Shown: positions 52,262 through 60,464, counted from the stretch's first letter. The stretch is 64,000 bases of DNA from an uncultured Lachnospiraceae bacterium (GCA_910579505.1 CAJTTZ010000004.1:124001-188000), one strand, 5' to 3'. The notes: generated from the sequence alone by a model not told the origin. Translations and numbers: made by a program.

Positions 52262-52639
52262 CTACTTCAAATACGCTAAAACCTCCACCTCACAGAGCAC
52301 GTCCTTGGGGAGCTGCTTTACCGCCACACAGCTTCTCGCCGGCTTCTCGGTGAAATACTTTTCATACACCGCGTTGAATGCCGCGAAATCCGCCATCTCC
52401 GCCAGAAAACAGGTTGTCTTTACCACCTTTGTATAGTCTGTGCCTGCCTCCGCCAGAATCGCGCCCACATTCTTCATTGCCTGTTCCGCCTGCTCGGTCA
52501 CATCTTTGCCCTTGATCTCTCCCGTGGCAGGGTCAATCGGAATCTGCCCTGACGCAAAAAGGAAATCCCCCGCAATGATTCCCTGAGAATAAGGTCCGAT
52601 TGCAGCCGGCGCTTTGTCTGTCGACACTTTGGTTAACAT
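52262..52639 (-). CDS. ridA: RidA-family enamine/imine deaminase
   Basis: The 125-residue protein matches RidA: GPYSQGIIAGDFLFASGQIP near residue 15, the catalytic Arg in KPARSCVAVKQLP near 105 and the final CEVEVLAYL. It destroys reactive 2-aminoacrylate formed by PLP enzymes. The start codon lies inside a decamer repeat, read as Met-Leu-Thr. AAAGGAGA precedes it. Confidence 0.94.
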   Translation of the reverse strand: MLTKVSTDKAPAAIGPYSQGIIAGDFLFASGQIPIDPATGEIKGKDVTEQAEQAMKNVGAILAEAGTDYTKVVKTTCFLAEMADFAAFNAVYEKYFTEKPARSCVAVKQLPKDVLCEVEVLAYLK

Positions 52640-52663
52640 AATATTTTCTCCTTTCTTTTCACT

Positions 52664-52894
52664 CTACTCTCCGAATTTTGCCTTCACATAGAACCCCCTG
52701 GCATTTTCGATGACTTCCGTCACCACGCCCTCCCGCTCCAGCATCCGTTCCCTGAAAGGAAAGTTGCCCGACATCGCAAGAGACGGGTCTATCGTATAAT
52801 AATAATTGCTTGGAAGAACGCCCTCTGTCACCGTCACCCGGTCCCCCTCCTTGAGAAGCCCCGGACGTTCCATCTTAAACTCCATTTCCCTCAT
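52664..52894 (-). CDS. Small conserved protein of unknown function
   Basis: The protein of about 76 residues (EGDRVTVTEGVLPSNYYYTI, then MLEREGVVTEVIENARGFYV) is mostly beta strand and resembles small SH3-like domains of unknown function in Clostridia. Start could be Met1 or Met4. It precedes ridA by 24 bases and is probably cotranscribed. Confidence 0.6.
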   Translation of the reverse strand: MREMEFKMERPGLLKEGDRVTVTEGVLPSNYYYTIDPSLAMSGNFPFRERMLEREGVVTEVIENARGFYVKAKFGE

Positions 52895-52968
52895 GCCTGT
52901 CTCACTTCCTTCTCAATCAAGTCTACCACATACAAAGGCAGACTGCCACCCAGTTTTGTAAGCTGCCC

Positions 52969-54084
52969 TTAATCAATCACAAAAAAGGCTGCGCTTCCGG
53001 GCTGTTCCGTAACGATGTGCGGCATAGTACCCCTCAATAAAAATGCCTTTATTACGCTCGAGTGGGGGTGATGATATCTATTCACATATCCTGCGGAAAG
53101 AACAAAAAATGCACGCATTCTCACAAAGTCGACATTAAAATTATGGCGGGAACCATGATGCGGTATCTGTACACACCCAATATGCGCCCAATACCTCTGA
53201 AAAGCGTCCTTCATTTCTTTCCATTTCATAGCCCCAGCCGCATCATAGTCGCCCGTATATAAACATCCCGACGGCATATCTCCACAACAGCAATACCCGC
53301 CGCCGCAGCCATGCTTATATTGCCTGAGACCATGGTCAATTTCGCCCGAAAACAAAACCATAGAATTCACATTTAAGCCGCCCGGGACATTCAAATATGC
53401 CCGTTTGATCTTATCACGGTCACCCGGATGCCCCTTCTCCCATAACCGCACTAATTCTACTTCCGTTATGTCTCTTTGAAACTGTATCTTTAAATTATCT
53501 AATAAATTTTGTACCCGATTGGTCTGTCTGAAATTGAACGGTATGTACAGCCATTTGTCATAGAGCGGAAGAAGACTGTCGTATGGGCGTTTGATCGTTT
53601 CAAAGACATCCTCCCCGGATCTGTGATATTCTGTTTCCCCCTGTAAATTTTCCCCCTCATTTTCAGCATCCGCCTCACCAATTCCTATCACCCTTGTATC
53701 CGTTTCCGATGACACATTTCTAACCGCCCCTGCCGGATCCATAAAAAAGTCGAATGAAAATCCATCTATATCATTGGCACGATAATAGATCTCCATGAGC
53801 CCTCTGTTTTTTTCAGTGATGAGAGGAAAATATATTCTTTTTACGCTGCAATGATTCAAAAGATAAGGGATTCCATTCACATGATCCTCATCCAGATGCG
53901 ATATGAAAAGCGCATCAATGTTTTCTCCTCTCCGAAAATTATTTTTTATTTCCTGCTCTACTATCTGTCTGCCTGTCAGAGATCCACAGTCATAGACGAC
54001 ATTGAGCATATCCTGCGTTCCTGCCTGCTCAAAACACTCGCAATAAAATGCACCCTGTCCGACAGGTAAAAAACTTCGCACCAT
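52969..54084 (-). CDS. Metallo-beta-lactamase-fold protein with Cys-rich insert
   Basis: The 371-residue protein has the MBL metal motif HLDEDHVNG near residue 63, a further acid in YTGDYDAAG near 281 and the late His pair IPHHGSRHN near 306, the same order as the MBL part of ComEC. Before the Asp motif is a Cys-rich run (CGGGYCCCGDMPSGC, near 260-274) not seen in ordinary members, which may bind a second metal. No signal peptide. The gene lies directly downstream of rpn copy 1, in a region with defence-type genes. GGAGG precedes the ATG. Confidence 0.8.
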   Translation of the reverse strand: MVRSFLPVGQGAFYCECFEQAGTQDMLNVVYDCGSLTGRQIVEQEIKNNFRRGENIDALFISHLDEDHVNGIPYLLNHCSVKRIYFPLITEKNRGLMEIYYRANDIDGFSFDFFMDPAGAVRNVSSETDTRVIGIGEADAENEGENLQGETEYHRSGEDVFETIKRPYDSLLPLYDKWLYIPFNFRQTNRVQNLLDNLKIQFQRDITEVELVRLWEKGHPGDRDKIKRAYLNVPGGLNVNSMVLFSGEIDHGLRQYKHGCGGGYCCCGDMPSGCLYTGDYDAAGAMKWKEMKDAFQRYWAHIGCVQIPHHGSRHNFNVDFVRMRAFFVLSAGYVNRYHHPHSSVIKAFLLRGTMPHIVTEQPGSAAFFVID

Positions 54085-54140
54085 ACTTAAGGCCTCCGCT
54101 ATAATGACACATTTTCTTTTGGATTAACAGCTACCATAAC

Positions 54141-54377
54141 TCAAACACAATACGCCTCCACATATCCCCTTGCGTCCTCTACTGTTATTTCATACCTCTC
54201 TGCACATTTTTTTATAATCACGTCATCGGATATCCCTAATTCCTTACATGTCTGTATCAATGCACGTATTCCTCGTTCTATTCCTCGTTCTATTCCTCGT
54301 TCTATTCCTCTTTCCATCCCCCGCTCCATTCCTTCATCGTACCCTTCCTGCCTTGTTTTCTCAAATGCGTTGCACAT
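54141..54377 (-). CDS. Internal short form (RpnS-like) of rpn copy 1
   Basis: In frame with the long gene, ATG at 54377 is preceded by GAGAGGAGAGG with 6 bases between, a strong site inside a coding region. The 78-residue product (MCNAFEKTRQEGYDEG, then the ERG repeats) would equal the C-terminal antitoxin form known for Rpn genes-within-genes. Translation is inferred from the site, not seen. Confidence 0.65.
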   Translation of the reverse strand: MCNAFEKTRQEGYDEGMERGMERGIERGIERGIERGIRALIQTCKELGISDDVIIKKCAERYEITVEDARGYVEAYCV

Positions 54378-55133
54378 ATTATACCTCTCCTCTCCCGCTT
54401 CTCTCACCCTGCATTCCTCAGGTATCTTCACATTTGCCACTACTTCCAGCATGTCTCTGGTTTCGCTGTCTATCCTGCTGTATACTTCCCGGTTCTCCTC
54501 CATAATCTCCTGGAGTTTTTCTCTGTCCTTTGCATATCGGACGATCTCGAATACCTGTCGCAGTCCTGTTTTGTATTCCTCAAATGTATCGTGCTCGTGA
54601 CAGTCATATAGGTTTAGCCTGTAGTTGGTCACATATTCCTTCAGTTCTTCATCTATGTCCAGCAGATCATACAGACACCTCGCACCGTCCCACGCGCCGC
54701 CGGTTCCGAAATACACCACCAGCGTTATGATTGGCGCAAACCTCTCGCCCTTCCTCATGCCTGACAGATATTCGTCCCGTTTCTTCAAATCACGCATTTC
54801 CCTATGCGCACGCTTCTTACGCTTCCACTGTTTACGGTAGCCGATGCTCTCCGATAGCATATTTCTCAATACCATCTGATAGTCTACATAGTTCTGGTTC
54901 TCCACCGCAAGGATATGAAGCCTTTTCCCTTTCCAGATACGCACCTTGTCCACGGCCGTTTTCACGTTTCCTGTTCCTGCTCCTTGTCCCGTGCTCACTG
55001 TCTGCGCTTCATCCGGCTCAAGTTCCTCCGGCTTTACGATCTGTCTGCCGTTAAACAGCGCGCCGTTTATCTGGTCTGCAAACCTTCTGTTGTCGTCCAG
55101 ATAGTCAAACTGGTACTCGTCCTTTTTTCCCAT
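54141..55133 (-). CDS. Rpn-family recombination-promoting nuclease, copy 1
   Basis: The 330-residue protein belongs to the Rpn/PD-(D/E)XK transposase-like nucleases (YhgA-like): GALFNGRQIVKPEEL near 30, ENQNYVDYQMVLRNMLS near 80 (the Glu-X-Gln of the nuclease core), TLVVYFGTGGAWDG near 140. The C-terminal part begins at an internal Met (54377) with its own ribosome site and holds five four-residue units (MERG, MERG, IERG, IERG, IERG). In the described family the short form (RpnS) blocks the long toxic form (RpnL). GGGAGG precedes the first ATG. Copy 2 is at 58768-59721. Confidence 0.9.
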   Translation of the reverse strand: MGKKDEYQFDYLDDNRRFADQINGALFNGRQIVKPEELEPDEAQTVSTGQGAGTGNVKTAVDKVRIWKGKRLHILAVENQNYVDYQMVLRNMLSESIGYRKQWKRKKRAHREMRDLKKRDEYLSGMRKGERFAPIITLVVYFGTGGAWDGARCLYDLLDIDEELKEYVTNYRLNLYDCHEHDTFEEYKTGLRQVFEIVRYAKDREKLQEIMEENREVYSRIDSETRDMLEVVANVKIPEECRVREAGEERYNMCNAFEKTRQEGYDEGMERGMERGIERGIERGIERGIRALIQTCKELGISDDVIIKKCAERYEITVEDARGYVEAYCV

Positions 55134-55282
55134 CAGTCTTCCTCCCTTATTCTGTTTTCCATATAAGGGATTCAGGTTCCGTGACGTGCCATGCAGATAA
55201 ATCAGAATTTCAGACTCCCAGATATGTATCCATTTTATTTTCAGAAGCGGTAATAATATATCGCTTCCCAGTACTTGAAATT

Positions 55283-55312
55283 ATCATATCACATCCGCCA
55301 TTCAGGTGTAAA
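55283..55312 (-). promoter_or_regulatory. Promoter of rpn copy 1
   Basis: On the minus strand TTTACA (55307-55312) and TATGAT (55283-55288) are 18 bases apart, about 150 bases before the rpn start. The same pair occurs in copy 2 (59871-59900). Confidence 0.6.
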
Positions 55313-55386
55313 GGGGGTGCTATTTTTCATATGGTAATGTTGCACAACACTATATGTTGGTCCACCTCCCTGTTCTCATGGCGTTC

Positions 55387-55515
55387 CTATACCATATGTT
55401 GGTCATTGATTAACATTAGCGAAATATCGTTACTTATTTTTCCATCCTTACAGTCGTCCCACCATCTTTTTTCGAACCGGTTTTCTTCAGCTCTCTTGCA
55501 TGTCATTTCTTGCAT
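55387..55515 (-). CDS. Possible 42-residue protein ahead of rpn copy 1
   Basis: ATG at 55515 opens a frame (MQEMTCKRAEENRFEKRWWD) that runs into the duplicated leader and ends with a 22-residue tail, CKDGKISNDISLMLINDQHM plus one. The frame at 59975-60211 ends in the same tail. Only a weak AGGA precedes the ATG. It may be read-through from the flank rather than a gene. Confidence 0.3.
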   Translation of the reverse strand: MQEMTCKRAEENRFEKRWWDDCKDGKISNDISLMLINDQHMV

Positions 55516-55531
55516 GATCCTGGAATTCCCA

Positions 55532-56551
55532 TCAATCCTTCCTCAATTCCTTTACACAAGCTGACCAATACGTCTCATCCTCACCTACACATGGATAAAT
55601 ATATTCTTTATAATTTATATCAATTATCCCATATGTATTTGGATGTAATTGTTCCTTATATTCTGAAATCACCCTGTCCAAATCTACATCATTTCCGGCA
55701 TACGCAGATGACATTTTTTCATCAGCACCAGCTAACATCATTAACTTATATGAGTTTTCTTCATAGAACCCATAAGGCAAAATAGCAGCAATAAATCCGC
55801 TGGCTTCTTCTGCCTGTACTAAATGATAACACTGCCAATAATAACTGTTTGCATCACCATTTCCTAAGTTAGCCGCCGTCTCTCCCTTATATGTCTCAGA
55901 TTCCGAGGCGCTAATTGTACTATATCCAAATTTCAGCATCTCACCCTTATGCATCGGATCCTGAAATCCAACGGACACATCCGCCCGCTTTGCGGTTACC
56001 ATATAACCAACCAGTACGCCTTTCTCTTCCTCTTCCTTAAAAATGCATCTTATAATAATATCTTCTTCGAATTTGTAAAACTCGTTATTTAACCCATGAT
56101 GTTCTAATTGATACACTGGAGTGCCAAGCATATCTTTAACGTATACTTCATTCATGCCTAAAGATAAATTTGATAGAATTTCATTTACTCCCATAACAGG
56201 TTCTTCATCTGTTTCTAAATCATATTGATTGAGAACCGTATTATGGTTACCTATGATAGTATTATTCCCGATGGTGTTATTTTCAGCGACAATACTGTTT
56301 TCTTCTATGAGAATATCTTCATTGACAGTATTGGCTTCCCCTATAACGGTGTTATCACTTACGGTAGCAGCCTCACTTGCAATACCATTTTCGACAACTA
56401 TAGTATCCTCCAATTTCACTATGCCTGCCTGACTGTCTGCAGATTTACTTCCCAATACTCCTATTTGGGAAAAGAACGAAAGACCCGCAAATATTGCAGA
56501 AACAATCGCAACCCACAAGCTCACTTTATCAAACAAAGGTCTATCTTTCAT
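55532..56551 (-). CDS. Membrane-anchored protein with hexapeptide-like repeats
   Basis: The 339-residue protein has an N-terminal membrane helix (residues 12-35), then about 65 residues of short repeats rich in I/V-x-x-N-x (TVIGEANTVNEDILIEENSI, NNTIIGNHNTV), which would fold as a small left-handed beta helix, then a globular domain of about 200 residues that resembles ETEC_3214-type proteins. The bulk should be outside the cell. It lies after the ligase-nitroreductase gene, 76 bases downstream, and could belong to that operon. TTG at 56554 is an alternative start. Confidence 0.65.
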   Translation of the reverse strand: MKDRPLFDKVSLWVAIVSAIFAGLSFFSQIGVLGSKSADSQAGIVKLEDTIVVENGIASEAATVSDNTVIGEANTVNEDILIEENSIVAENNTIGNNTIIGNHNTVLNQYDLETDEEPVMGVNEILSNLSLGMNEVYVKDMLGTPVYQLEHHGLNNEFYKFEEDIIIRCIFKEEEEKGVLVGYMVTAKRADVSVGFQDPMHKGEMLKFGYSTISASESETYKGETAANLGNGDANSYYWQCYHLVQAEEASGFIAAILPYGFYEENSYKLMMLAGADEKMSSAYAGNDVDLDRVISEYKEQLHPNTYGIIDINYKEYIYPCVGEDETYWSACVKELRKD

Positions 56552-56630
56552 CAATTAGTCATTCCTCCGATTTACACTCTCATTGAGGCTCATAGGTCTG
56601 CTTTCGTTTAATGAATGGATATATTTCCCC

Positions 56631-58700
56631 TCACTCCACAAAAAACACCACATTCTCTTTCTTCTGCAGTGCCACTCCCCCGCTGACCGGGTATCCCAAC
56701 GCAACCGCCGCCCAGACGGTGTGTCCCGCCGGTATCCCGTATCTGTCCAGCAATGACTTAACGGGTTCCTTTCCCCGAAGCGTCATCAAAGGATTCAGCC
56801 ACACGGAGCCTATGCCATATGACTCTGCGGCCAACATGATATTTTCCGCCGCGCAGGAAGCATCCTGGCAGCCGTCCGCATTTCTGTCATCATTTGAAAT
56901 CAGAATGATTACCTTCGGATTTTCAAAACCGTAAAAATGTACCTTATTCTGTTCAGCCGTCTGTCTGGTCAACTCTTTCAGCTCTGCTATGTCCGCCTGT
57001 CTGGTGAGCACAGTAAACCGCCACGTCTGCATATTGTGTCCACTGGGCGCGTGATAGCCTGCTTTTAGCAGCATATCAAGAACCGGCCGCTTAATCTCCT
57101 GATCTGTAAACTTCCGAATACTCCTTCTGGAAAGAATATTCTGTACTACGGGATTGATCAATTCTATCGCGTCCCGGTCCTCCCACAGGGACTTCAGCCT
57201 GTTCCTGTCAACCTTCTGCATACGGTTCCTCGGAATGCTCTCAACCAGTACATATTTTTGCGGTATCTTATAACGTTCTGCCTTAGCCGCCATGAATCTG
57301 CGAAGACCTTCCTCTGTATAGCGGCTGTCTGCAGCCACAAACAGAACCGGTATCTGTCCGTAAATACCATCCGGGTCTTCGACCCCGATACAGGCACATT
57401 CCCTGACACCCTCGCACTGGCCTGCTATGTTCTCTACTTCTAACGGTGAAACCTTCTCGCCTCCGACATTGATGATATCATCCACCCGTCCCAGCATAAA
57501 TACATAACCATCCGCATCCAGATATGCCATGTCGCCGGTCAGCAGCCATCCGTCCCGCAGCGTCTGCGCCGTCATCTCCTCATTATTCCAGTATCCGGCC
57601 ATCTGCATATCTCCCTGCAGCGCCATCCGTCCGGGATGGGATTCGTTGCTGTCCATCTCCTTCCCCTCACTGTCAGTTATCATAACCCGCACTTTCCCGG
57701 CTAAAGGCTTGCCAAGAGTCCCGGCTCTCTCCTCACTTTTCACTGCCTCGCACACATTGCAGAAGATTGCGCCGCCGCTCTCCGAACTTCCCCACGTATT
57801 GTAAATCTGTACCTTCGGGAGCAGGGTTGTGATCTCTTTCCTCTGTCGAATGCTCAATGAACCGGCACCAAATTCGATAAACCGCATCCCACTAAGTATC
57901 TGCGCAAACGCATCCTGCATCTGCGATTTCATCACCTCATAGGAAGCCGGAACACAGGCCATGGCGTTACAGCCATGATTTACCACATTATTTTCCACCT
58001 CTTTCGCGAAAGTAAAGCCATTCTGCAATACCACTGTCGCACCCCTGTACAGGACCGCACGCAGCACCCTGAGCGCAAAAGAATGATTTAATGGCAGGGG
58101 AAGCAGCAAAATATCATCCTCCCTGATGCCGATACCTTCAATCGTATTGGTTAGGATATGATACACCGCTTTATAGGTTAACATAACTCCTTTCGGTTTC
58201 CCCGTTGTTCCCGTCGTAAACAACAGCTCCGCCAGTTCTTCTTCCGCCGGTAATATCGTTCTTTTCCGTAAATCCGCATCCAAGTCTGCGCCGTCGTCCT
58301 GCTTCCATTCTCCCGCCCGCTGATACAGTTTCCGTAAAGACATCACCCGGCATTCTTTCGCATACTCCTTCATTGGCTTGTCAGTCAGCAAAAGTTTCGC
58401 TCCTGCCTCCTTACAGATCTTGGCCATATTCTCCGGGGTGCTGTTTTTATCCAGAAATACTGCTACCGCACCGCACGCCTGAATCGCCATATAAGCCGCC
58501 ACCATCTCCGGCTTCGACACGGCGGAGAAACATACTCTGTCGCCATGCGTTATCCCTTCTCCGACCAGATCATCCGCCATGCCTGCAATTCGCCTGCACA
58601 GTTCACGATAGGTAAGATATTCTCCTTTAAAGACTACAGCTTTTTTCTCCGGGCAGTGAGCTGCCAAATCTATAAGGCGATTTAAAAGATTGTCCATCAT
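56631..58700 (-). CDS. AMP-forming ligase fused to an FMN nitroreductase
   Basis: The first 510 or so residues are an ANL adenylating enzyme: FTTGTTGKPKG at 161-171 (ATP loop), YNTWGSSESGG near 308, GWLLTGDMAYLD near 384 and NRMQKV near 495 with the catalytic Lys. The last 175 are a nitroreductase-fold domain: RRSIRKFTD near 525, APSGHNMQTWRFTVL near 550 and AAESYGIGSVWLNP near 630. The carrier protein, MBOAT and SGNH genes upstream suggest it loads an acyl or aminoacyl group on the carrier, with the flavin domain altering it. Substrate unknown. An rpn gene separates it from its operon. Confidence 0.88.
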   Translation of the reverse strand: MMDNLLNRLIDLAAHCPEKKAVVFKGEYLTYRELCRRIAGMADDLVGEGITHGDRVCFSAVSKPEMVAAYMAIQACGAVAVFLDKNSTPENMAKICKEAGAKLLLTDKPMKEYAKECRVMSLRKLYQRAGEWKQDDGADLDADLRKRTILPAEEELAELLFTTGTTGKPKGVMLTYKAVYHILTNTIEGIGIREDDILLLPLPLNHSFALRVLRAVLYRGATVVLQNGFTFAKEVENNVVNHGCNAMACVPASYEVMKSQMQDAFAQILSGMRFIEFGAGSLSIRQRKEITTLLPKVQIYNTWGSSESGGAIFCNVCEAVKSEERAGTLGKPLAGKVRVMITDSEGKEMDSNESHPGRMALQGDMQMAGYWNNEEMTAQTLRDGWLLTGDMAYLDADGYVFMLGRVDDIINVGGEKVSPLEVENIAGQCEGVRECACIGVEDPDGIYGQIPVLFVAADSRYTEEGLRRFMAAKAERYKIPQKYVLVESIPRNRMQKVDRNRLKSLWEDRDAIELINPVVQNILSRRSIRKFTDQEIKRPVLDMLLKAGYHAPSGHNMQTWRFTVLTRQADIAELKELTRQTAEQNKVHFYGFENPKVIILISNDDRNADGCQDASCAAENIMLAAESYGIGSVWLNPLMTLRGKEPVKSLLDRYGIPAGHTVWAAVALGYPVSGGVALQKKENVVFFVE

Positions 58701-58767
58701 CAGTTATCCCCTGTTCATTGTTTATTTTTCTCTACTTACTTTGTGTAAAACATTGCATATAGCCATG

Positions 58768-58965
58768 CTAAGCATAGGATGCGCAGTGCACCTCTACATA
58801 TTTCCTTGCATTCTCCTCTGTTATTTCATACCTCTCTGCACATTTTTCTATAATCACGTCATCGGATATCCCTAATTCCTTACATGTCTGTATCAATGCA
58901 CGTATCCCCCTTTCAATTCCTTCATCGTACCCTTCCTGCCTTGTTTTCTCAAATGCATTGCACAT
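58768..58965 (-). CDS. Internal short form (RpnS-like) of rpn copy 2
   Basis: The internal ATG at 58965 keeps the AGGAGAGG ribosome site seen in copy 1. The 65-residue product differs from the short form of copy 1 in repeat number and in its end, the variation expected if each antitoxin is specific for its own toxin. Confidence 0.6.
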   Translation of the reverse strand: MCNAFEKTRQEGYDEGIERGIRALIQTCKELGISDDVIIEKCAERYEITEENARKYVEVHCASYA

Positions 58966-59721
58966 ATTATACCTCTCCTCTCCCGCTTCCCTTACCCTGC
59001 ATTCCTCAGGTATCTTCACATTTGCCACTACTTCCAGCATGTCTCTGGTTTCGCTGTCTATCCTGCTGTATATTTCCCGGTTCTCCTCCATAATCTCCTG
59101 CAGTTTTTCTCTATCCTTTGCATATCGGACGATCTCGAATACCTGTCTCAGTCCTGTTTTGTATTCCTCAAATGTATCGTGCTCGTGACAGTCATATAGG
59201 TTTAGCCTGTAGTTGGTCACATATTCCTTCAGTTCTTCATCTATGTCCAGCAGATCATACAGACACCTCGCACCGTCCCACGCGCCGCCGGTTCCGAAAT
59301 ACACCACCAGCGTTATGATCGGCGCAAACTTCTCGCCCTTCCTCATGCCTGACAGGTATTCGTCCCGTTTCTTCAAATCACGCATTTCCCTATGCGCACG
59401 CTTCTTACGCTTCCACTGTTTACGGTAGCCGATGCTCTCCGATAGCATATTTCTCAATACCATCTGATAGTCTACATAGTTCTGGTTCTCCACCGCAAGG
59501 ATATGAAGCCTTTTCCCTTTCCAGATACGCACCTTGTCCACAGCCGTTTTCACGTTTCCTGTTCCTGCTCCTTGTCCCGTGCTCACTGTCTGCGCTTCAT
59601 CCGGCTCAAGTTCCTCCGGCTTTACGATCTGTCTTCCGTTAAACAGCGCGCCGTTTATCTGGTCTGCAAACCTTCTGTTGTCGTCCAGATAGTCAAACTG
59701 GTACTCGTCCTTTTTTCCCAT
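58768..59721 (-). CDS. Rpn-family recombination-promoting nuclease, copy 2
   Basis: This 317-residue protein is nearly identical to copy 1 through residue 270 or so. It has a single IERG unit where copy 1 has five units, and its last 15 residues differ. The core motifs are the same, so it should be an active nuclease of the RpnL type. It sits between the carrier-protein gene and the ligase-nitroreductase gene on the same strand, and has its own promoter in the shared leader. Confidence 0.9.
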   Translation of the reverse strand: MGKKDEYQFDYLDDNRRFADQINGALFNGRQIVKPEELEPDEAQTVSTGQGAGTGNVKTAVDKVRIWKGKRLHILAVENQNYVDYQMVLRNMLSESIGYRKQWKRKKRAHREMRDLKKRDEYLSGMRKGEKFAPIITLVVYFGTGGAWDGARCLYDLLDIDEELKEYVTNYRLNLYDCHEHDTFEEYKTGLRQVFEIVRYAKDREKLQEIMEENREIYSRIDSETRDMLEVVANVKIPEECRVREAGEERYNMCNAFEKTRQEGYDEGIERGIRALIQTCKELGISDDVIIEKCAERYEITEENARKYVEVHCASYA

Positions 59722-59974
59722 CAGTCTTCCTCCCTTATTCTGTTTTCCATATAAGGGATTCAGGTTCCGTGACGTGCCATGCAGATAAATCAGAATTTCA
59801 GACTCCCAGATATGTATCCATTTTATTTTCAGAAGCGGTAATAATATATCGCTTCCCAGTACTTGAAATTATCATATCACATCCGCCATTCAGGTGTAAA
59901 GGGGGCGCTATTTTTCATATGGTAATGTTGCACAACACTATATGTTGCTCCACCGCTCTGTTCTCATGGCGTTT

Positions 59975-60211
59975 CTATACCATATGTTGGTCATTGATTA
60001 ATATTGGCGAAATATCGTTACTTATTTTTCTATCCTTACAGTCTTCCTGCAAGAGTTCAATGCCTGCTTCCGCCACTATCCCCTTTACATGGGCAATGCT
60101 GTAAAAGAGGAAAATATGGGCGGTCGACGGCGCATTGATGGGAAAAAGGGCATATACCTTACCGTCCGATGCAAGTATCCGATGGATATTTTCAGAAGCA
60201 TGCCCCGGCAC
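59975..60211 (-). CDS. Possible chimeric frame at the rpn insertion point
   Basis: A GTG at 60211, with GGAG 8 bases before it, opens a 78-codon frame that looks protein-like (HASENIHRILASDGKVYALF, then FLFYSIAHVKGIVAEAGIEL). After 56 codons it enters the duplicated leader and ends in the same 22-residue tail as the frame at 55387. It may be the stub of an operon gene cut by the rpn unit. I do not recognise the family. Confidence 0.4.
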   Translation of the reverse strand: MPGHASENIHRILASDGKVYALFPINAPSTAHIFLFYSIAHVKGIVAEAGIELLQEDCKDRKISNDISPILINDQHMV

Positions 60212-60236
60212 TGTAATATCTCCATATCCGCCCCTC

Positions 60237-60464
60237 TTATTCCTGCAGCTTCTCCACCATCTTTGCCAAGCCCGCAACCGAGTTAAAGTTCTCTTCTATG
60301 ATCTCCTCATAGGGAATCGTGATACCGAACTCCATGGTCAGTGCCGCGATGATTCCTGTAATCGTAAGGGAATCCAAAATACCGTCATCCACCAGCGCAT
60401 CGGAGGCTGTAAAATCAATCTCCGGGTATTCCTCATTCAATAACGCCAAAATCTTTTCTTCCAT
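60237..60464 (-). CDS. Acyl/aminoacyl carrier protein, DltC-like
   Basis: The 75-residue carrier protein has the phosphopantetheine attachment motif DSL, with Ser32 in DDGILDSLTI, and a helical acidic layout. It resembles DltC, the D-alanyl carrier. The ATG at 60464 has GGGAG 6 bases upstream. It follows the MBOAT gene by 26 bases. The enzyme that attaches pantetheine is not in the window. Confidence 0.9.
   Translation of the reverse strand: MEEKILALLNEEYPEIDFTASDALVDDGILDSLTITGIIAALTMEFGITIPYEEIIEENFNSVAGLAKMVEKLQE

Larger units (their letters stand above)
54141..55455 (-). repeat. Duplicated rpn unit, copy 1 (with 322-bp leader)
   Basis: The gene and 322 bases upstream (55134-55455) match 58768-60043 with only about ten differences in the leader. 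Similarity starts abruptly at GACTGTAAGGAT and fades in the last 15 codons. The leader holds a shared promoter and two GACCAACATA copies. The 398-base gap 55134-55531 is otherwise empty apart from a short frame. Confidence 0.9.
58768..60043 (-). repeat. Duplicated rpn unit, copy 2 (with 322-bp leader)
   Basis: The leader 59722-60043 has exactly the same length as that of copy 1 (55134-55455). The promoter pair lies at 59871-59876 and 59895-59900. Terminal inverted repeats or target duplications were not found by eye. Confidence 0.9.

Noticed and set aside
59722..60043. Leader shared by the rpn copies as an insertion sequence end
   Set aside because: No terminal inverted repeats or target duplications could be found by eye, so it is reported as a duplication and not as an insertion sequence.
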